From: Salegentibacter salarius
Lineage (GTDB): Bacteria; Bacteroidota; Bacteroidia; Flavobacteriales; Flavobacteriaceae
Length of the DNA stretch: 64,000 bases
Reading direction: 5' to 3'
Assembly: GCF_900168265.1 (NCBI RefSeq)
Contig: NZ_FVZF01000004.1
Coordinates: forward strand, 1 to 64,000
In this document: positions 1 through 9,169 of the stretch, in pieces
Layout: each line of letters starts with the position of its first letter
Position numbering within the stretch: position 1 is the first letter of the stretch
The notes under the pieces: generated by a model
The model's input: only the letters and a program-made list of their open reading frames with translations
Database searches by the model: none
Told to the model about the DNA's origin: nothing
Made by a program: the position numbers and the translations under genes

Positions 1-23
1 AATGGTTCTTTTACGGCAGGGCT

Positions 24-290
24 TTAAAGCTTTTTTTCGATGATTTCTTTGGCCATTTGATGATCCAGGGATAGATTGGCATACATCTGCTTCAGCCTTC
101 GGTTCTCTTCTTCAAGGTCCTTTAGGCGTTTAAGCTCTTTGCCGTTCATCCCGCCATAGCGTTCCCGCCATTTGTAGAATGCCCCTGTACTAATGCCATA
201 TTCACGGCTGATCTCTGCAGCTGTTTTTCCGTTATCGAATTCCTTTAAAATCTTTGCGATTTGCTGTGGTGAATATCTACTCTTCTTCAT
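24..290 (-). CDS. IS3-family transposase OrfA
   Basis: This is an 88-residue helix-turn-helix protein of the transposase_8 / OrfA type. It starts MKKSRYSPQQIAKILKEF, has a second helix motif AAEISREYGIS and the signature FYKWRERYGGM, and ends in a charged leucine-rich coiled coil (KELKRLKDLEEENRRLKQM) used for OrfA-OrfAB contacts. It binds the element ends and acts with the DDE catalytic OrfB, which is cut off by the window edge. The A7G tract just before the stop codon suggests the usual production of an OrfAB fusion by -1 frameshifting. Confidence 0.9.
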   Translation of the reverse strand: MKKSRYSPQQIAKILKEFDNGKTAAEISREYGISTGAFYKWRERYGGMNGKELKRLKDLEEENRRLKQMYANLSLDHQMAKEIIEKKL

Positions 291-294
291 AATT

Positions 295-334
295 ACTGTT
301 TAAAGTTATAAAATATATTATACTTTTAAACAGT
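295..334. repeat. Inverted repeat upstream of orfA
   Basis: ACTGTTTAAAG (295-305) is answered by CTTTTAAACAGT (323-334), with an AT-rich centre containing TATAAAATATATTATA. The dyad sits directly upstream of orfA, inside the putative IS end. It could be a transposase binding site or an operator over the IS promoter; the sequence does not decide which. Confidence 0.5.
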
Positions 335-526
335 TCGCTTTTAAGGGCAGCTTACAATCACTCATCCCCCCTACTCCTAAAATTCTTAATATATTAAGAG
401 ATTTCATTAACGCTTTTTATATTCCATTTCAAATTAATCTGAACTCTTTTCGCAATAAGCCGATCGGTCGGTTAAAGTTTAGCTAAACCACTTTCCTTAA
501 ACTAGTTTATAGGCTAGTTTTGAGGT

Positions 527-1714
527 ATGATTGAGAAGAAAATATTTAACGATACAGCGACAGCATTTAGATTAAAGTCTGATTTAGAACTTAATAGAGC
601 CTTACTTCTATTTAATGTAATGGGAATACCCTCCCTGATTAAACCGGGAATTTTATTGACTAAATTTTCCCTAAAGGCTAAACTTCCTATACAACCACTA
701 ATTAAGAACACCATCTTTGACCAGTTTTGTGCAGGGACCAGTAAAGACGATTGCAAGCCGGTTATTAAAGAAATGCACGAGGTAAATCTCTCCAGTATTC
801 TTGACTATTCGGTAGAGGGAAAGAAAACCGAAGAAGAATTTGACTCGGCCTTTCGGGTGAAGAAAGATCTTATAAAATTTGCCAAAGAAGAAACAGAGAT
901 TCCATTTGCTATTTTTAAACCAACAGCACTGGGTAGCTTCGAAATCTGGCATAAACTTAGTTCTCACGTTAATCTTGATGATAAAGAAAAAGAGGAATGG
1001 GAGAAAACAAAAGCCCGGGTGGAAGGTCTTTGTGAAGAAGCACACAAGCAAGGGGTCCGTTTATACGCCGATGCTGAAGAGAGTTGGATGCAAGATGCAG
1101 CCGATGATCTAATGGAGGAAATGATGGAGAAATATAATACCGAAAAGGCACTTATTTTTAATACTTTTCAATGTTACCGTTGGGACAGGCTGGATTATCT
1201 AAAAGAGCTGCATACTAAAGCCAAGGAAAAAGGTTTTAAAATTGGAGCAAAGATAGTTCGCGGGGCTTATATGGAAAAAGAGAACAAAAGAGCTAAAAAG
1301 TACGGAAAACAGTCTCCTATTTGCGAAAGTAAAAAAGCTACCGATCTTCATTTCAACAATGTACTGGCGTACTGCCTTGATAATATTGATGATATCGCGG
1401 TCTTTATAGGAACTCACAATGAAATGAGCAATTACCTGGCGGTACAGATCATGGAAGACCAGGGAATTTCAAAAGATGATCCCCGGGTATGGTTTAGCCA
1501 GTTATACGGAATGAGTGACCAAATTAGTTATAACGTCGCCAGCAAGGATTATAATACGGCGAAGTTGGTTCCTTTTGGCCCGGTTAAAGATGTGGTTCCT
1601 TATCTATTAAGAAGGGCTGAAGAGAATTCTTCTGTAGAAGGACAAACCAATAGAGAGTTGAATTTACTTCGAAGAGAAAAACAAAGAAGGAAAGTAGCTC
1701 CCGAAGCGAGTTAA
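527..1714 (+). CDS. Proline dehydrogenase (monofunctional PRODH)
   Basis: This FAD enzyme oxidises L-proline to pyrroline-5-carboxylate, the first step of proline catabolism. At 395 residues it matches the stand-alone PRODH barrel of Bacteroidetes rather than bifunctional PutA. Recognisable motifs are YADAEESW near residue 180, KIGAKIVRGAYMEKE near 243, GTHNE near 296, QLYGMSD near 325 and the C-terminal VPYLLRRAEENSS, whose arginines bind the substrate carboxylate in the family. The N-terminus (FNDTATAFRLKSDLEL) fits family starts, so the ATG at 527 is kept. No P5C dehydrogenase gene is adjacent. A hairpin at 1785-1810 follows the gene. Confidence 0.93.
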   Translation: MIEKKIFNDTATAFRLKSDLELNRALLLFNVMGIPSLIKPGILLTKFSLKAKLPIQPLIKNTIFDQFCAGTSKDDCKPVIKEMHEVNLSSILDYSVEGKKTEEEFDSAFRVKKDLIKFAKEETEIPFAIFKPTALGSFEIWHKLSSHVNLDDKEKEEWEKTKARVEGLCEEAHKQGVRLYADAEESWMQDAADDLMEEMMEKYNTEKALIFNTFQCYRWDRLDYLKELHTKAKEKGFKIGAKIVRGAYMEKENKRAKKYGKQSPICESKKATDLHFNNVLAYCLDNIDDIAVFIGTHNEMSNYLAVQIMEDQGISKDDPRVWFSQLYGMSDQISYNVASKDYNTAKLVPFGPVKDVVPYLLRRAEENSSVEGQTNRELNLLRREKQRRKVAPEAS

Positions 1715-1731
1715 AATGACAGTCTGAAAGA

Positions 1732-1760
1732 GCGTCATGCTGAACTGGTTTCAGCATCTA
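1732..1760. repeat. Short palindromic repeat, CTGAAC/GTTTCAG type
   Basis: GTCATGCTGAACTGGTTTCAGCATCT is a small hairpin with a GCTGAA/TTCAGC stem. A longer relative with an additional CCTGAA/TTCAGG hairpin lies at 26762-26885, so this looks like a truncated copy of a dispersed element. Confidence 0.55.
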
Positions 1761-1784
1761 AATGCAAAATTAGATTCATTAATA

Positions 1785-1810
1785 AAAGTTCGGCTGGAAA
1801 GTCGGACTTT
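1785..1810. terminator. Probable bidirectional terminator between convergent genes
   Basis: AAAGTTCGG and TCGGACTTT form a nine-pair stem, with G-U pairs, around GCTGGAAAG. It is followed by T6 on the plus strand and a T-rich run on the minus strand. It lies between the convergent proline dehydrogenase and phytoene-desaturase-like genes and could stop both. Confidence 0.6.
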
Positions 1811-1824
1811 TTTATGCTTGAATT

Positions 1825-3267
1825 TTAACTGAAGTGATCTTTGATAGCTTGTTTGGCTGCATTATACCCTCCCATTCCGTGAACGCCTCCACCGGGAGGA
1901 GTTGAAGAAGAGCACAAATAAACATTCACATTAGAAGTTTTATAAGGGGAAATTTTAGCTACAGGTCTTGTGAATAATTGGGTAATATCCTGCCGCCCGC
2001 CATTGATATCGCCTCCCACCAAATTAGGATTAAAAACTTCCAATTCCCTGGTATTCATCGTGCTTTTAGCAAGTATCAATTTTTTAAATCCTGGCGCTGC
2101 CTTTTCAATTTGATTTTCGATAATCCTGGTACAATCTTCTTCACTGCCATTAGGTACGTGGCAATAGGCCCAGGCGGTATGTTTCCCTTCCGGCGCCCTG
2201 GTTTTATCAAAAACACTGGGCTGTACCAATAACACATAAGGCTGTTCCGAAATTTTTCCTTCGGCCGTAAGTTGTTCCGACTTTTCCATTTCCTCGGGAC
2301 TAAATCCAATGTGAATGGTACCTGAGCGCCTGCATTTATCACTTGTAAAAGGAATAGGTCCGTCTAATGCCCAATCTATTTTAAAAACTCCGGCGCCATA
2401 TTTATAATTTTCTAATCGTTTTCTATAACTCGAACTTAGATCCAGGTCATCAATTTGCAACAATTGCCGGGGTGTGAGATCATAAATTTGAATTTTACTC
2501 CCGGGAAGTTCAGAAGCTTTCTTAACGGGAGCATTTAAAACTAACTCTCCGCCCATATCTTTATAATAATCTAATAATGCTTCAATTAGTTTTCCCGCAC
2601 CTTGTTTAGGAAATGGCCAACCATTTAAATGTGCCATCAATCCAAGCACTACCCCGAAGGACGAAGAAAACAAGTTCGTTAATGGTAAGGTAGAATGTGC
2701 AGCTGCGCCATAAAACAAAGCTTTAGCCTCCTCCTCTTTAAAAAGGGAATTGGTCAGAAATTTAGCGGAAGGGAAAGCCTTTAAGCCAAACTTTAAAAAT
2801 TTTATAGGATGAGCAGGAACCCCCAACGGCCCCAGCACATCTTCCCCAATGTCGCTCCAGTTTTCGACTAAAGGCTTCATAAAATCAATATAACCATCCC
2901 TATCCTTTCCTAGCTGAGCAGCGGTTTTTTCAATGCTTTTATAACAAGCTACTGCCTTTCCGTTCTCCAGGGTCTGCGAAAAAGGAATTTCCGGGTAGAT
3001 CCATTCTAAACCATATTTTTCTAACGGAAGTTGCTGAAAAAAAGGAGAACTATATGCCATAGGAAGCACCGTAGAACCGATATCGTGCTTAAAGCCTGGC
3101 AAGGTAATTTCAGCCGTTTTTGTTGCACCGCCTGGAACAGATGATTTCTCGTAGATCACCGTACTCAAACCTTGCTGCTGTAGATGTATCGCAGCGGCAA
3201 TTCCATTGGAACCACTGCCTATAACAACTGCATCGTACTTTTTTGAATGTGGCTTTTTGACTTCCAT
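1825..3267 (-). CDS. Phytoene dehydrogenase-related FAD/NAD(P) oxidoreductase (COG1233)
   Basis: This 480-residue flavoprotein starts with a Rossmann FAD motif, AVVIGSGSNGIAAAIHLQQQG (about residues 14-34), followed by YEKSSVPGGATKT, the signature of phytoene desaturase / PYROXD2-type enzymes. The C-terminus has CSSSTPPGGGVHGMGGYNAA, the second flavin-binding motif of the family. No carotenoid genes (crtB, crtY) are adjacent, so the substrate cannot be assigned; a lipid or isoprenoid desaturation or isomerisation is possible. The 46-base gap to the next minus-strand gene suggests cotranscription with the SDR-like gene upstream. Confidence 0.85.
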   Translation of the reverse strand: MEVKKPHSKKYDAVVIGSGSNGIAAAIHLQQQGLSTVIYEKSSVPGGATKTAEITLPGFKHDIGSTVLPMAYSSPFFQQLPLEKYGLEWIYPEIPFSQTLENGKAVACYKSIEKTAAQLGKDRDGYIDFMKPLVENWSDIGEDVLGPLGVPAHPIKFLKFGLKAFPSAKFLTNSLFKEEEAKALFYGAAAHSTLPLTNLFSSSFGVVLGLMAHLNGWPFPKQGAGKLIEALLDYYKDMGGELVLNAPVKKASELPGSKIQIYDLTPRQLLQIDDLDLSSSYRKRLENYKYGAGVFKIDWALDGPIPFTSDKCRRSGTIHIGFSPEEMEKSEQLTAEGKISEQPYVLLVQPSVFDKTRAPEGKHTAWAYCHVPNGSEEDCTRIIENQIEKAAPGFKKLILAKSTMNTRELEVFNPNLVGGDINGGRQDITQLFTRPVAKISPYKTSNVNVYLCSSSTPPGGGVHGMGGYNAAKQAIKDHFS

Positions 3268-3313
3268 TTTGTAAAATTAAAAGGAATTAATCCCGAGCTT
3301 CTTAAGAGTTGCG

Positions 3314-4183
3314 TTATCCTATATTCTCCAGATCAATTTGATTCAAATATTCTTTAAAAGTTAATGAGCCCCGGGATTGCCCTATCATATCATTACTCAT
3401 AATGTAACTGAAGTAATCGAGCTTATGACCCAGGTTTTCTTTAGCAAAAAGCTTTGGGACTTCACTACCTGATTTTGCTATGCTCTCCGGCACCTTAATT
3501 ATCTTCCCTCCTATTTTTTCCTGAATCATCACAGCCATTTCTTCTCGAGTATGAATTTTTGGACCCCCTATTTCTAAAATTTCAGGTAATTCAGTAAAAT
3601 TATTGCTTATAAAATTTGCCAAATCGCCGTGAAATATACTGTTAGTCTTAGCTTTTCCATCTCCAACGAGTGGAATCATCTTCTTTTTGGCCATAATAAT
3701 TAGATCGTGTAAACCGGAATAAAACCCAACAGGTCTTATTATGGAATAATTGAGTCCTGAATTCTGGATCTCCTTCTCCGTTTTTCTATGAGTGCCAGGA
3801 ATTTTATATTCCGAGGCGGTATCTGCTCCCATCATGGAAACATATATAAACTTTTTTACCCTATATTTTTTAGCATCTTCCAGTAGATGACTATTAGCCT
3901 TGTAATTACTTTCATAAAAAGTATCAGAATCGGGGTGAAAAAGGCTAATGGATTTTCCCAAAGCTGAGACAACATAATCCATATCTCTGGTAATTCCTTC
4001 TAATTTACCTTTATCTTCACTGGCATCCAGGTAATGGATATCTTTCACCTCTCCTTTGAGTTTCTCCAGACCTTCTTCTGAATGGGTTAGCGCTCTTATT
4101 TTAAAACCTCGAGACTTAAAATCCTTAAGAAGTTTGAAACCCAAAGCACCCGAAGCACCGGCAATTAAAATTGATTTAGACAT
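3314..4183 (-). CDS. NmrA-like / atypical SDR NAD(P)-binding protein
   Basis: This 289-residue protein is of the NAD(P)-dependent epimerase/NmrA type. The N-terminal dinucleotide motif is LIAGASGALGFKLLKDF (residues about 6-22). YVVSALG and FIYVSMMGAD follow at the strand ends expected for an atypical short-chain dehydrogenase, then YSIIRPVGFYSG. The usual YxxxK catalytic pair is not clear, which fits a redox-sensing or oxidoreductase role of unknown substrate. It lies upstream of the phytoene-desaturase-like gene on the same strand, probably in one transcript. Confidence 0.8.
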   Translation of the reverse strand: MSKSILIAGASGALGFKLLKDFKSRGFKIRALTHSEEGLEKLKGEVKDIHYLDASEDKGKLEGITRDMDYVVSALGKSISLFHPDSDTFYESNYKANSHLLEDAKKYRVKKFIYVSMMGADTASEYKIPGTHRKTEKEIQNSGLNYSIIRPVGFYSGLHDLIIMAKKKMIPLVGDGKAKTNSIFHGDLANFISNNFTELPEILEIGGPKIHTREEMAVMIQEKIGGKIIKVPESIAKSGSEVPKLFAKENLGHKLDYFSYIMSNDMIGQSRGSLTFKEYLNQIDLENIG

Positions 4184-4341
4184 TAGCTTTAATTTATTCG
4201 AAATTAGAAAACGCGAGCTATTTTCTAAAGTTAAGTAATGCCAAAGGAAAAAGGCGACATCTTATGATTTTGGAAAGAAATTATAGGAAAATTTTAGACT
4301 TTTCAGAATATAATCAAAACCTCTTTTACAAAGTTTACAAT

Positions 4342-4686
4342 TTAATTCTTGTTTTTCTGCCAGGGAAACTTTCCTTCTAATTCAACCTGGAGTGAAAGGC
4401 TTAAAAAGGTTCTTATCAAAACGATTAAACCCAAAATAAATACAGAATTCAATGTTGGTGTAGTAACCACAGTGGCCATTATATCTGCTGCAATTAAAAT
4501 TTCCAGCCCTAAAAGAATAGATTTCCCAACCGACTGTCGCAGCTCTAAATAACTAACCGGGTTTTTACTTCTAATTGAAAACATAAATTTCCCGATGGAA
4601 TATAATGAGCCTAGGAAAATAGTTAGTACCCCAATTGTTTCTGTAATTTTTGCAACATAATCAATATAAACTTCAATGTTTTCCAT
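4342..4686 (-). CDS. DUF1622 family membrane protein
   Basis: This 114-residue inner-membrane protein has three hydrophobic segments: IGVLTIFLGSLYSIGKFMF, ILLGLEILIAADIMATVV and VFILGLIVLIRTFLSLSL. The LGLEILIAADI block and the LIRTFLSLSLQVELEG ending are characteristic of DUF1622. No biochemical function is established for the family. It is monocistronic, with a gap of about 155 bases before the next minus-strand gene. Confidence 0.82.
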   Translation of the reverse strand: MENIEVYIDYVAKITETIGVLTIFLGSLYSIGKFMFSIRSKNPVSYLELRQSVGKSILLGLEILIAADIMATVVTTPTLNSVFILGLIVLIRTFLSLSLQVELEGKFPWQKNKN

Positions 4687-5068
4687 TTCTCTCTTTTGAC
4701 TTCCGATTAAGTAAGCCCCACGCTTTCAGCTAAGAAAAAGCAAAAATTAAGACGCAGGTATTCTAATTTGGACTGTTTTGATAATGAAGTTAATTATTTT
4801 ATTGAAAACTTAAAGTCTATGGAAGATAATCCTTATTGATCTGACAAGAATGGATTAAAATAAACATTACAATTTACTCAAGTGAAGATCGGATTAAAAA
4901 TTAGCGTGATTTTGAGCTGTTTATTTTTTTACACTAATATATCCGCCTATCCCCTAGCGATAATTGCTTGCAGAAGGTTCTAAATGGTAATTCCACTCGT
5001 AATTAATTGTACATTTGCAGCCTTAAAAAAGGTAGTATTTTCCTTTAATTTGAAATCAACAGCAGTTT
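4687..5068. other. Intergenic region between divergent genes
   Basis: These 382 bases separate divergent genes. TACATTTG at 5010-5017 matches the Bacteroidetes -7 box (TAnnTTTG) and is well placed for the acyl-CoA synthetase, although no clear -33 TTG precedes it. No RNA gene, long ORF or repeat was seen in the rest. Confidence 0.5.
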
Positions 5069-6864
5069 ATGAATAATAAACACTTAGTAGAAGTTATAAA
5101 ACAAAATACCCAAGGTTTTAAAAGCAAGAATGCCTTTTATTACAAAAATAACGAGCTTGATAAGTGGGAAGGTATCTCCTGGTTAGCATTTTATAATCGT
5201 GTAGAAAAGCTGTCTAAAGCACTCTTGAATTTTGGAATAACGGAACAGCAAAAGCTTGCTATTTTTGCCGAAAATATGCCTAATTGGATCATTGCAGACC
5301 TTGCTATTATGAGTATAAAAGCGGTAAGCGTTCCAATTTTTGCGACCAATTCTACAAAAGAAGCTGAATATATTATCAATGATGCTGAGGTGAGCCTGCT
5401 TTTTGTAGGCGATCAAAGTGAATATGATAAGGCTTATGAACTTCTGGAAACTTCCAGTCATTTAAAATTAATTGTAGCCTTAACAAATACGATCAAACTT
5501 CAACCTTCAAATAAATCTATATATTTAGAAGATTTTGTTGCGGTTGAATCTACTAAAGAACTCGAAACCGAACTTCAAAAAAGGTATTATGAGCTGGATT
5601 TGAATGATCTGGCAAGTATTATTTATACCTCGGGAACTACCGGCGAGCCAAAAGGGGTTATGCTGGATCATCATAATTTTGCAGGTTTTTTAAAGGCCCA
5701 TGAATCTGAAATAGACCTTTCGGAAGAAGATGCTTCGTTAAGTTTCTTACCCTTAAGTCATATTTACGAACGCAGCTGGGTGTTCTTTTGCTTAAACACT
5801 GGAGTTGAGGTTTATTTTAATCAGGACCCTAAAAAGATAGCAGAGGTTTTAAAAGAAGTAAAACCCACGGTAATGTGTACCGTGCCTCGTATTTTTGAGA
5901 AAATTTTTGCAGCAATCCAGGAGAAACGAAAAGAAGCTTCCCCGGCTAAAATGAAGCTGGCAAGTTGGGCTTTAGGAATTGGCAATAATTATTATAACAA
6001 GCACAAAGACTCGAAAAAAAGGTGCCTCTAGCCTTGCAATTAAAATATAAAATAGCCGATAAACTGGTGTTGAGTAAATTGCGAGAAGTATTTGGAGGGC
6101 GTATAAAATTTATGCCTTGTGGAGGTGCCCCTTTGGCGGCAGATATGGTTTCGTTTTTTCATTCCTTTGGGCTTAATGTTAAATGTGGCTATGGATTAAC
6201 TGAAACTACCGCAACCGTTACTTTTTTTGGCGACACCCATTTTGAATTTAATTCTGCGGGGAAACCCCTAAAAGGCACTCAAATTAAAATTGCTGAAAAC
6301 AACGAGATTTTAGTAAAGGGTCCCGGGGTAATAAAGGGTTATTACAAAAAACCTGAAGCTACGGCCCAGGCCTTTAAAAATGGTTGGTTTTGCACCGGGG
6401 ATGCAGGAAAAATAGATGAAAAAGGCAACCTGGTAATTACCGATAGAATTAAAGATTTAATGAAGACTTCCGGCGGGAAATATATTGCTCCTCAAAAATT
6501 AGAAAGCGCCTTAATTAACGACTCATTTATCGAGCAAATTGCGGTAATTGGAGATCAGCAAAAATATGTTACTGCTTTGGCTGTTCCAAGTTTTGAGAAT
6601 TTAAAGAAATACGCCTTAGAGCACAAAATCAGCTTTGAGAATGTAGAAGAATTAATTCATCATAACCAGATTAAGGATCTTTTTGAAAGACGATTTGAAG
6701 AGCTGCAAAAAGAGTTTTCTAAATTCGAGAAAATTAAAAAGTTCACCTTGCTACCTGAAGAATTTAGCATAGAATCAGGAGAAATTACAGCCACCTTAAA
6801 ATTAAAACGAAAGGTAATTCAGAAAAAATACAAAACGCTTATCGATAAAATGTATTCAGAATAA
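5069..6864 (+). pseudogene. Long-chain fatty-acid--CoA ligase, frameshifted at an A7 run
   Basis: Two adjacent ORFs, 5069-6031 and 6022-6864, together encode one AMP-forming acyl-CoA synthetase of about 598 residues (FadD15-like). The first has the P-loop-like IIYTSGTTGEPKGVM near residue 184. The second has GYGLTETTA, GWFCTGDAGKID and DRIKDLMKTSGGKYIAPQKLE. The frame is lost at A7 (6014-6020): one more A would restore S-K-K-K-V-P-L-A-L across the junction. The product would activate fatty acids for beta-oxidation or lipid synthesis. The break could be a true mutation, a sequencing error or a site of transcriptional slippage; both halves remain otherwise intact, with no further stops. Confidence 0.9.
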
Positions 6865-7044
6865 GAGTCTTTAGGCCCTGGGTAGCAGCGGTTCTAAATA
6901 GCATTTAAGACTAATTCGGCAGTTGTGGTAATGAAGATGGGGATTAGTCCGATTTAGTGTTTTTACTCTTGATTTCTATAGACTTTGTATTAGCTGAATG
7001 CCCGCAATTGCGAATATGCGATATTGACACTATTTTTTTTAAAA

Positions 7045-7524
7045 TTAATCTTTTTTGGTTTGTTTGAAACGTTCATCAAACTTTAAAGATTTTTTCGATA
7101 CAATCGTTATCTTTTTAGAATCAGGATGATTTGGATTTATTAGATAATTATATTCTGGCTTTACAATGCTACTTGGTACTTTTAAAACAGCAGCTTCATT
7201 ATCATTTACAAAATCATCACCTATAAATTGGGTTTCCAGGATTGGAGGTTTGAAATCCCAGTTTTCTGGTAAATCTTTATGTTTTAGTTCGAGTATTTCT
7301 ATATCATCGGGAATATCAATTTCCACATAATAACGATCTTTTGGCAAGTCTTCGTTTAGGTCTAAATGAACAGAAACCTCTAAAGTAGCTAAAGCTCTTG
7401 ATTCTGATGTATAGACTAAATACGTATTAAAACTATTCCATCTGTACCCGTTTGTACGAGCTGCTCCAATTCCTTTTAGTGTAGTTTCAAGATATTTTTT
7501 TCTTTCTATCCTATATACTCTCAT
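7045..7524 (-). CDS. RES-domain toxin of a type II toxin-antitoxin system
   Basis: This 159-residue protein matches the RES domain. Its start MRVYRIERKKY is followed by GIGAARTNGYRWNSFNTYLVYTSESRALATLE, in which the conserved Arg, the Glu of the LATLE block and the Ser near the C-terminus (VPSSIV) name the family. Characterised RES toxins degrade NAD+ or ADP-ribosylate a target, so intoxication would deplete or divert NAD+. The gene follows its antitoxin with a one-base overlap (TAATG), so the two are translationally coupled. Confidence 0.9.
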   Translation of the reverse strand: MRVYRIERKKYLETTLKGIGAARTNGYRWNSFNTYLVYTSESRALATLEVSVHLDLNEDLPKDRYYVEIDIPDDIEILELKHKDLPENWDFKPPILETQFIGDDFVNDNEAAVLKVPSSIVKPEYNYLINPNHPDSKKITIVSKKSLKFDERFKQTKKD

Positions 7525-8033
7525 TAGGCTAAATTTCCGTATTCAAGTCTATTTAAAGTATTTCGAACTTCCTGAATTCCAGTTAATGAATCGAATAGGC
7601 TTATTGGTGTTGCTCCACCCAATGAAATGTTGGGTTTTTGTAACCAACGTTGAAATTTTTCTTTTTCGGAATTGAATACATTTAGTCCAAATTCTAACAA
7701 TTCTGTTAAGACTAAAACAATTTCACTATCTCTACCACTTAATAAATTTTTATCTCTCTTTCTTTTATTGTAAGTGGTTTGTGGTAAATTCAATAAATGA
7801 AGTACTTGTTTAATAGATAAATTGGATTTATCACTAATAAATTCAATGGATTCGTATGGTAATCCTTCTCTTATAAGAGAAACTCTTTCCATCTTACTAC
7901 TCCAAACATATGAATTGTCAGATAGTTTAATAGTCCACTTTTGGCTCTTCGCTTTTCTAGTCGCTTTAGCGCGCTGAACACTTCTTTTTGGATTAAAAGA
8001 TTTGTTTCCTGATTTTTTATCCTTAACTGGCAT
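7524..8033 (-). CDS. Xre/ParS-type antitoxin (DUF2384) paired with RES toxin
   Basis: This 169-residue antitoxin has a basic, probably disordered N-terminus, a helical DNA-binding region (SNLSIKQVLHLLNLPQTTYNKRKRDK) and a C-terminal DUF2384 region (FNSEKEKFQRWLQKPNISLGGATPISLFDSLTGIQEVRNTLNRLEYGN). The near-invariant L-G-G/N-x-x-P-x-x-L-x-D-S core of MbcA/ParS antitoxins is visible and in homologues it blocks the RES active site. It precedes the toxin, the usual order for this class. A perfect dyad just before its start codon is a good candidate for autoregulation. Confidence 0.9.
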   Translation of the reverse strand: MPVKDKKSGNKSFNPKRSVQRAKATRKAKSQKWTIKLSDNSYVWSSKMERVSLIREGLPYESIEFISDKSNLSIKQVLHLLNLPQTTYNKRKRDKNLLSGRDSEIVLVLTELLEFGLNVFNSEKEKFQRWLQKPNISLGGATPISLFDSLTGIQEVRNTLNRLEYGNLA

Positions 8034-8043
8034 AACAATAAAT

Positions 8044-8063
8044 TTGCTGTTAAATTACAGCAA
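8044..8063. promoter_or_regulatory. Candidate Xre operator dyad before the RES/Xre operon
   Basis: TTGCTGT (8044-8050) and ACAGCAA (8057-8063) are perfect inverted half-sites around a six-base centre, 11 bases upstream of the antitoxin ATG. A second, looser CAG/CTG dyad lies immediately upstream. The position fits repression of the operon by its own antitoxin; the binding itself is inferred. Confidence 0.6.
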
Positions 8064-8218
8064 TATTACTGCAAAAGCAAATATTGTTTAAAATTAGTGT
8101 CAACAGGTTTTGATGAGGCTTCATATTTATATAATTATAAGCTATTGCATTTTTACAAAAGTAAAATGATGGTTATGAGCCGTTTACCTGTTTGAATGGA
8201 ATTTCACAGCTTAGATTG

Positions 8219-9169
8219 TTACCAATCTTTTGTCCAAAGCTTTTGTTCTTTCTTTGAAAGGAACGTCCAGGCTACAATTCGGCTGCTTTTATTGCCGGTT
8301 CCCATCTCAATGGTTTTAAATTGAGTTGGTTTTACTTTTTCCAGTAATTTATCAATACCCTTAAGATTAGATTGCTTTGATACCAAAGTTGAAAACCAGA
8401 AACAGCTTTTAGCAAATTCTTCACTTTCGAGAATCATGTTTTTGATGAATTGATATTCTCCTCCTTCGTAGATAAGTTCATTTTTAGCTCCTGAGAAATT
8501 TAGTTTAGCTTCATTTCTTTTATTCCGGGAGAGATTCCTTACTTTTCGTCGGCTGCCTCTCTGGGCATCCTCAACAGAGGCGTGAAAGGGTGGGTTGCAA
8601 ATGGTGAAATCAATTTTATCTTTTTTATCGATTATGCCTTTAAAAATTGAAGTCGGATTTTTTTGTAATCTACAATCTACTTTGTCTTTTAAAGATGGAT
8701 TTGAATTGATAATTTGCTGAGCTGAGGCAATTGATTTGGGATCAATATCAGAAGCTATAAAGTTCCAATCGTATTCTGTAACGCCAATAATTGGGTAGAT
8801 GCAAGTTGCTCCAACTCCAACATCAAGACCACAAATTTGACTTCCTTTTTGTATTTTACCGGCATTGCTTTCGCTCAGCAAGTCGGCAATATAATGAAGG
8901 TAATCAGCTCTACCCGGGATGGGTGGGCATAAATTCTCATCAGGGAACTCCCAGTTGTTTATACCATAATAATGCTTTAGGAGTGCTTGATTTAGAAGTT
9001 TTACGGCTTTTGGATTTGAAAAATCTACTGAATCCCCTCCATATTTATTGGGCTTAATATGGTTTTTTAATTTTGGAATAGCATCTACCAGAGCTTTCAA
9101 GTCATAAGGGTCCCGGTTTCTATTCCGATTATGAAGCCTGGTTTTGATTGGTGGATTTTTTGATGGCAT
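8219..9169 (-). CDS. rlmF: 23S rRNA (adenine(1618)-N(6))-methyltransferase
   Basis: RlmF uses SAM to methylate N6 of A1618 in 23S rRNA. The 316-residue protein has the family N-terminus (HNRNRNRDPYDLKALVDAIP), then IPGRADYLHYIADLL, a Rossmann glycine motif LDVGVGATCIYPIIG (about residues 117-131) and the N6-adenine methylase signature CNPPFHASVEDA, where NPPF flips and binds the target base. The C-terminal KTIEMGTGNKSSRIVAWTF is also typical. Its length agrees with the family. It is monocistronic, about 300 bases from the kinase gene downstream. Confidence 0.95.
   Translation of the reverse strand: MPSKNPPIKTRLHNRNRNRDPYDLKALVDAIPKLKNHIKPNKYGGDSVDFSNPKAVKLLNQALLKHYYGINNWEFPDENLCPPIPGRADYLHYIADLLSESNAGKIQKGSQICGLDVGVGATCIYPIIGVTEYDWNFIASDIDPKSIASAQQIINSNPSLKDKVDCRLQKNPTSIFKGIIDKKDKIDFTICNPPFHASVEDAQRGSRRKVRNLSRNKRNEAKLNFSGAKNELIYEGGEYQFIKNMILESEEFAKSCFWFSTLVSKQSNLKGIDKLLEKVKPTQFKTIEMGTGNKSSRIVAWTFLSKKEQKLWTKDW

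Larger units (their letters stand above)
1..360 (-). mobile_element. Partial IS3-family insertion sequence (IS407-like)
   Basis: The window opens inside an insertion sequence read on the minus strand. It carries an IS3-type orfA (24-290). Next to its stop is an A7G run (30-37), the usual slippery site for the OrfAB -1 frameshift. After the shift the reading becomes E-K-K-A-L-K-P-C-R-K-R, which resembles the start of IS3-family OrfB; the rest lies outside the window. The outer end is probably at 360, where the minus strand begins TGATTGTAAGCTGCCC, with the TG terminus typical of IS3 elements. The exact end and any target duplication cannot be confirmed without the other end. Confidence 0.75.
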
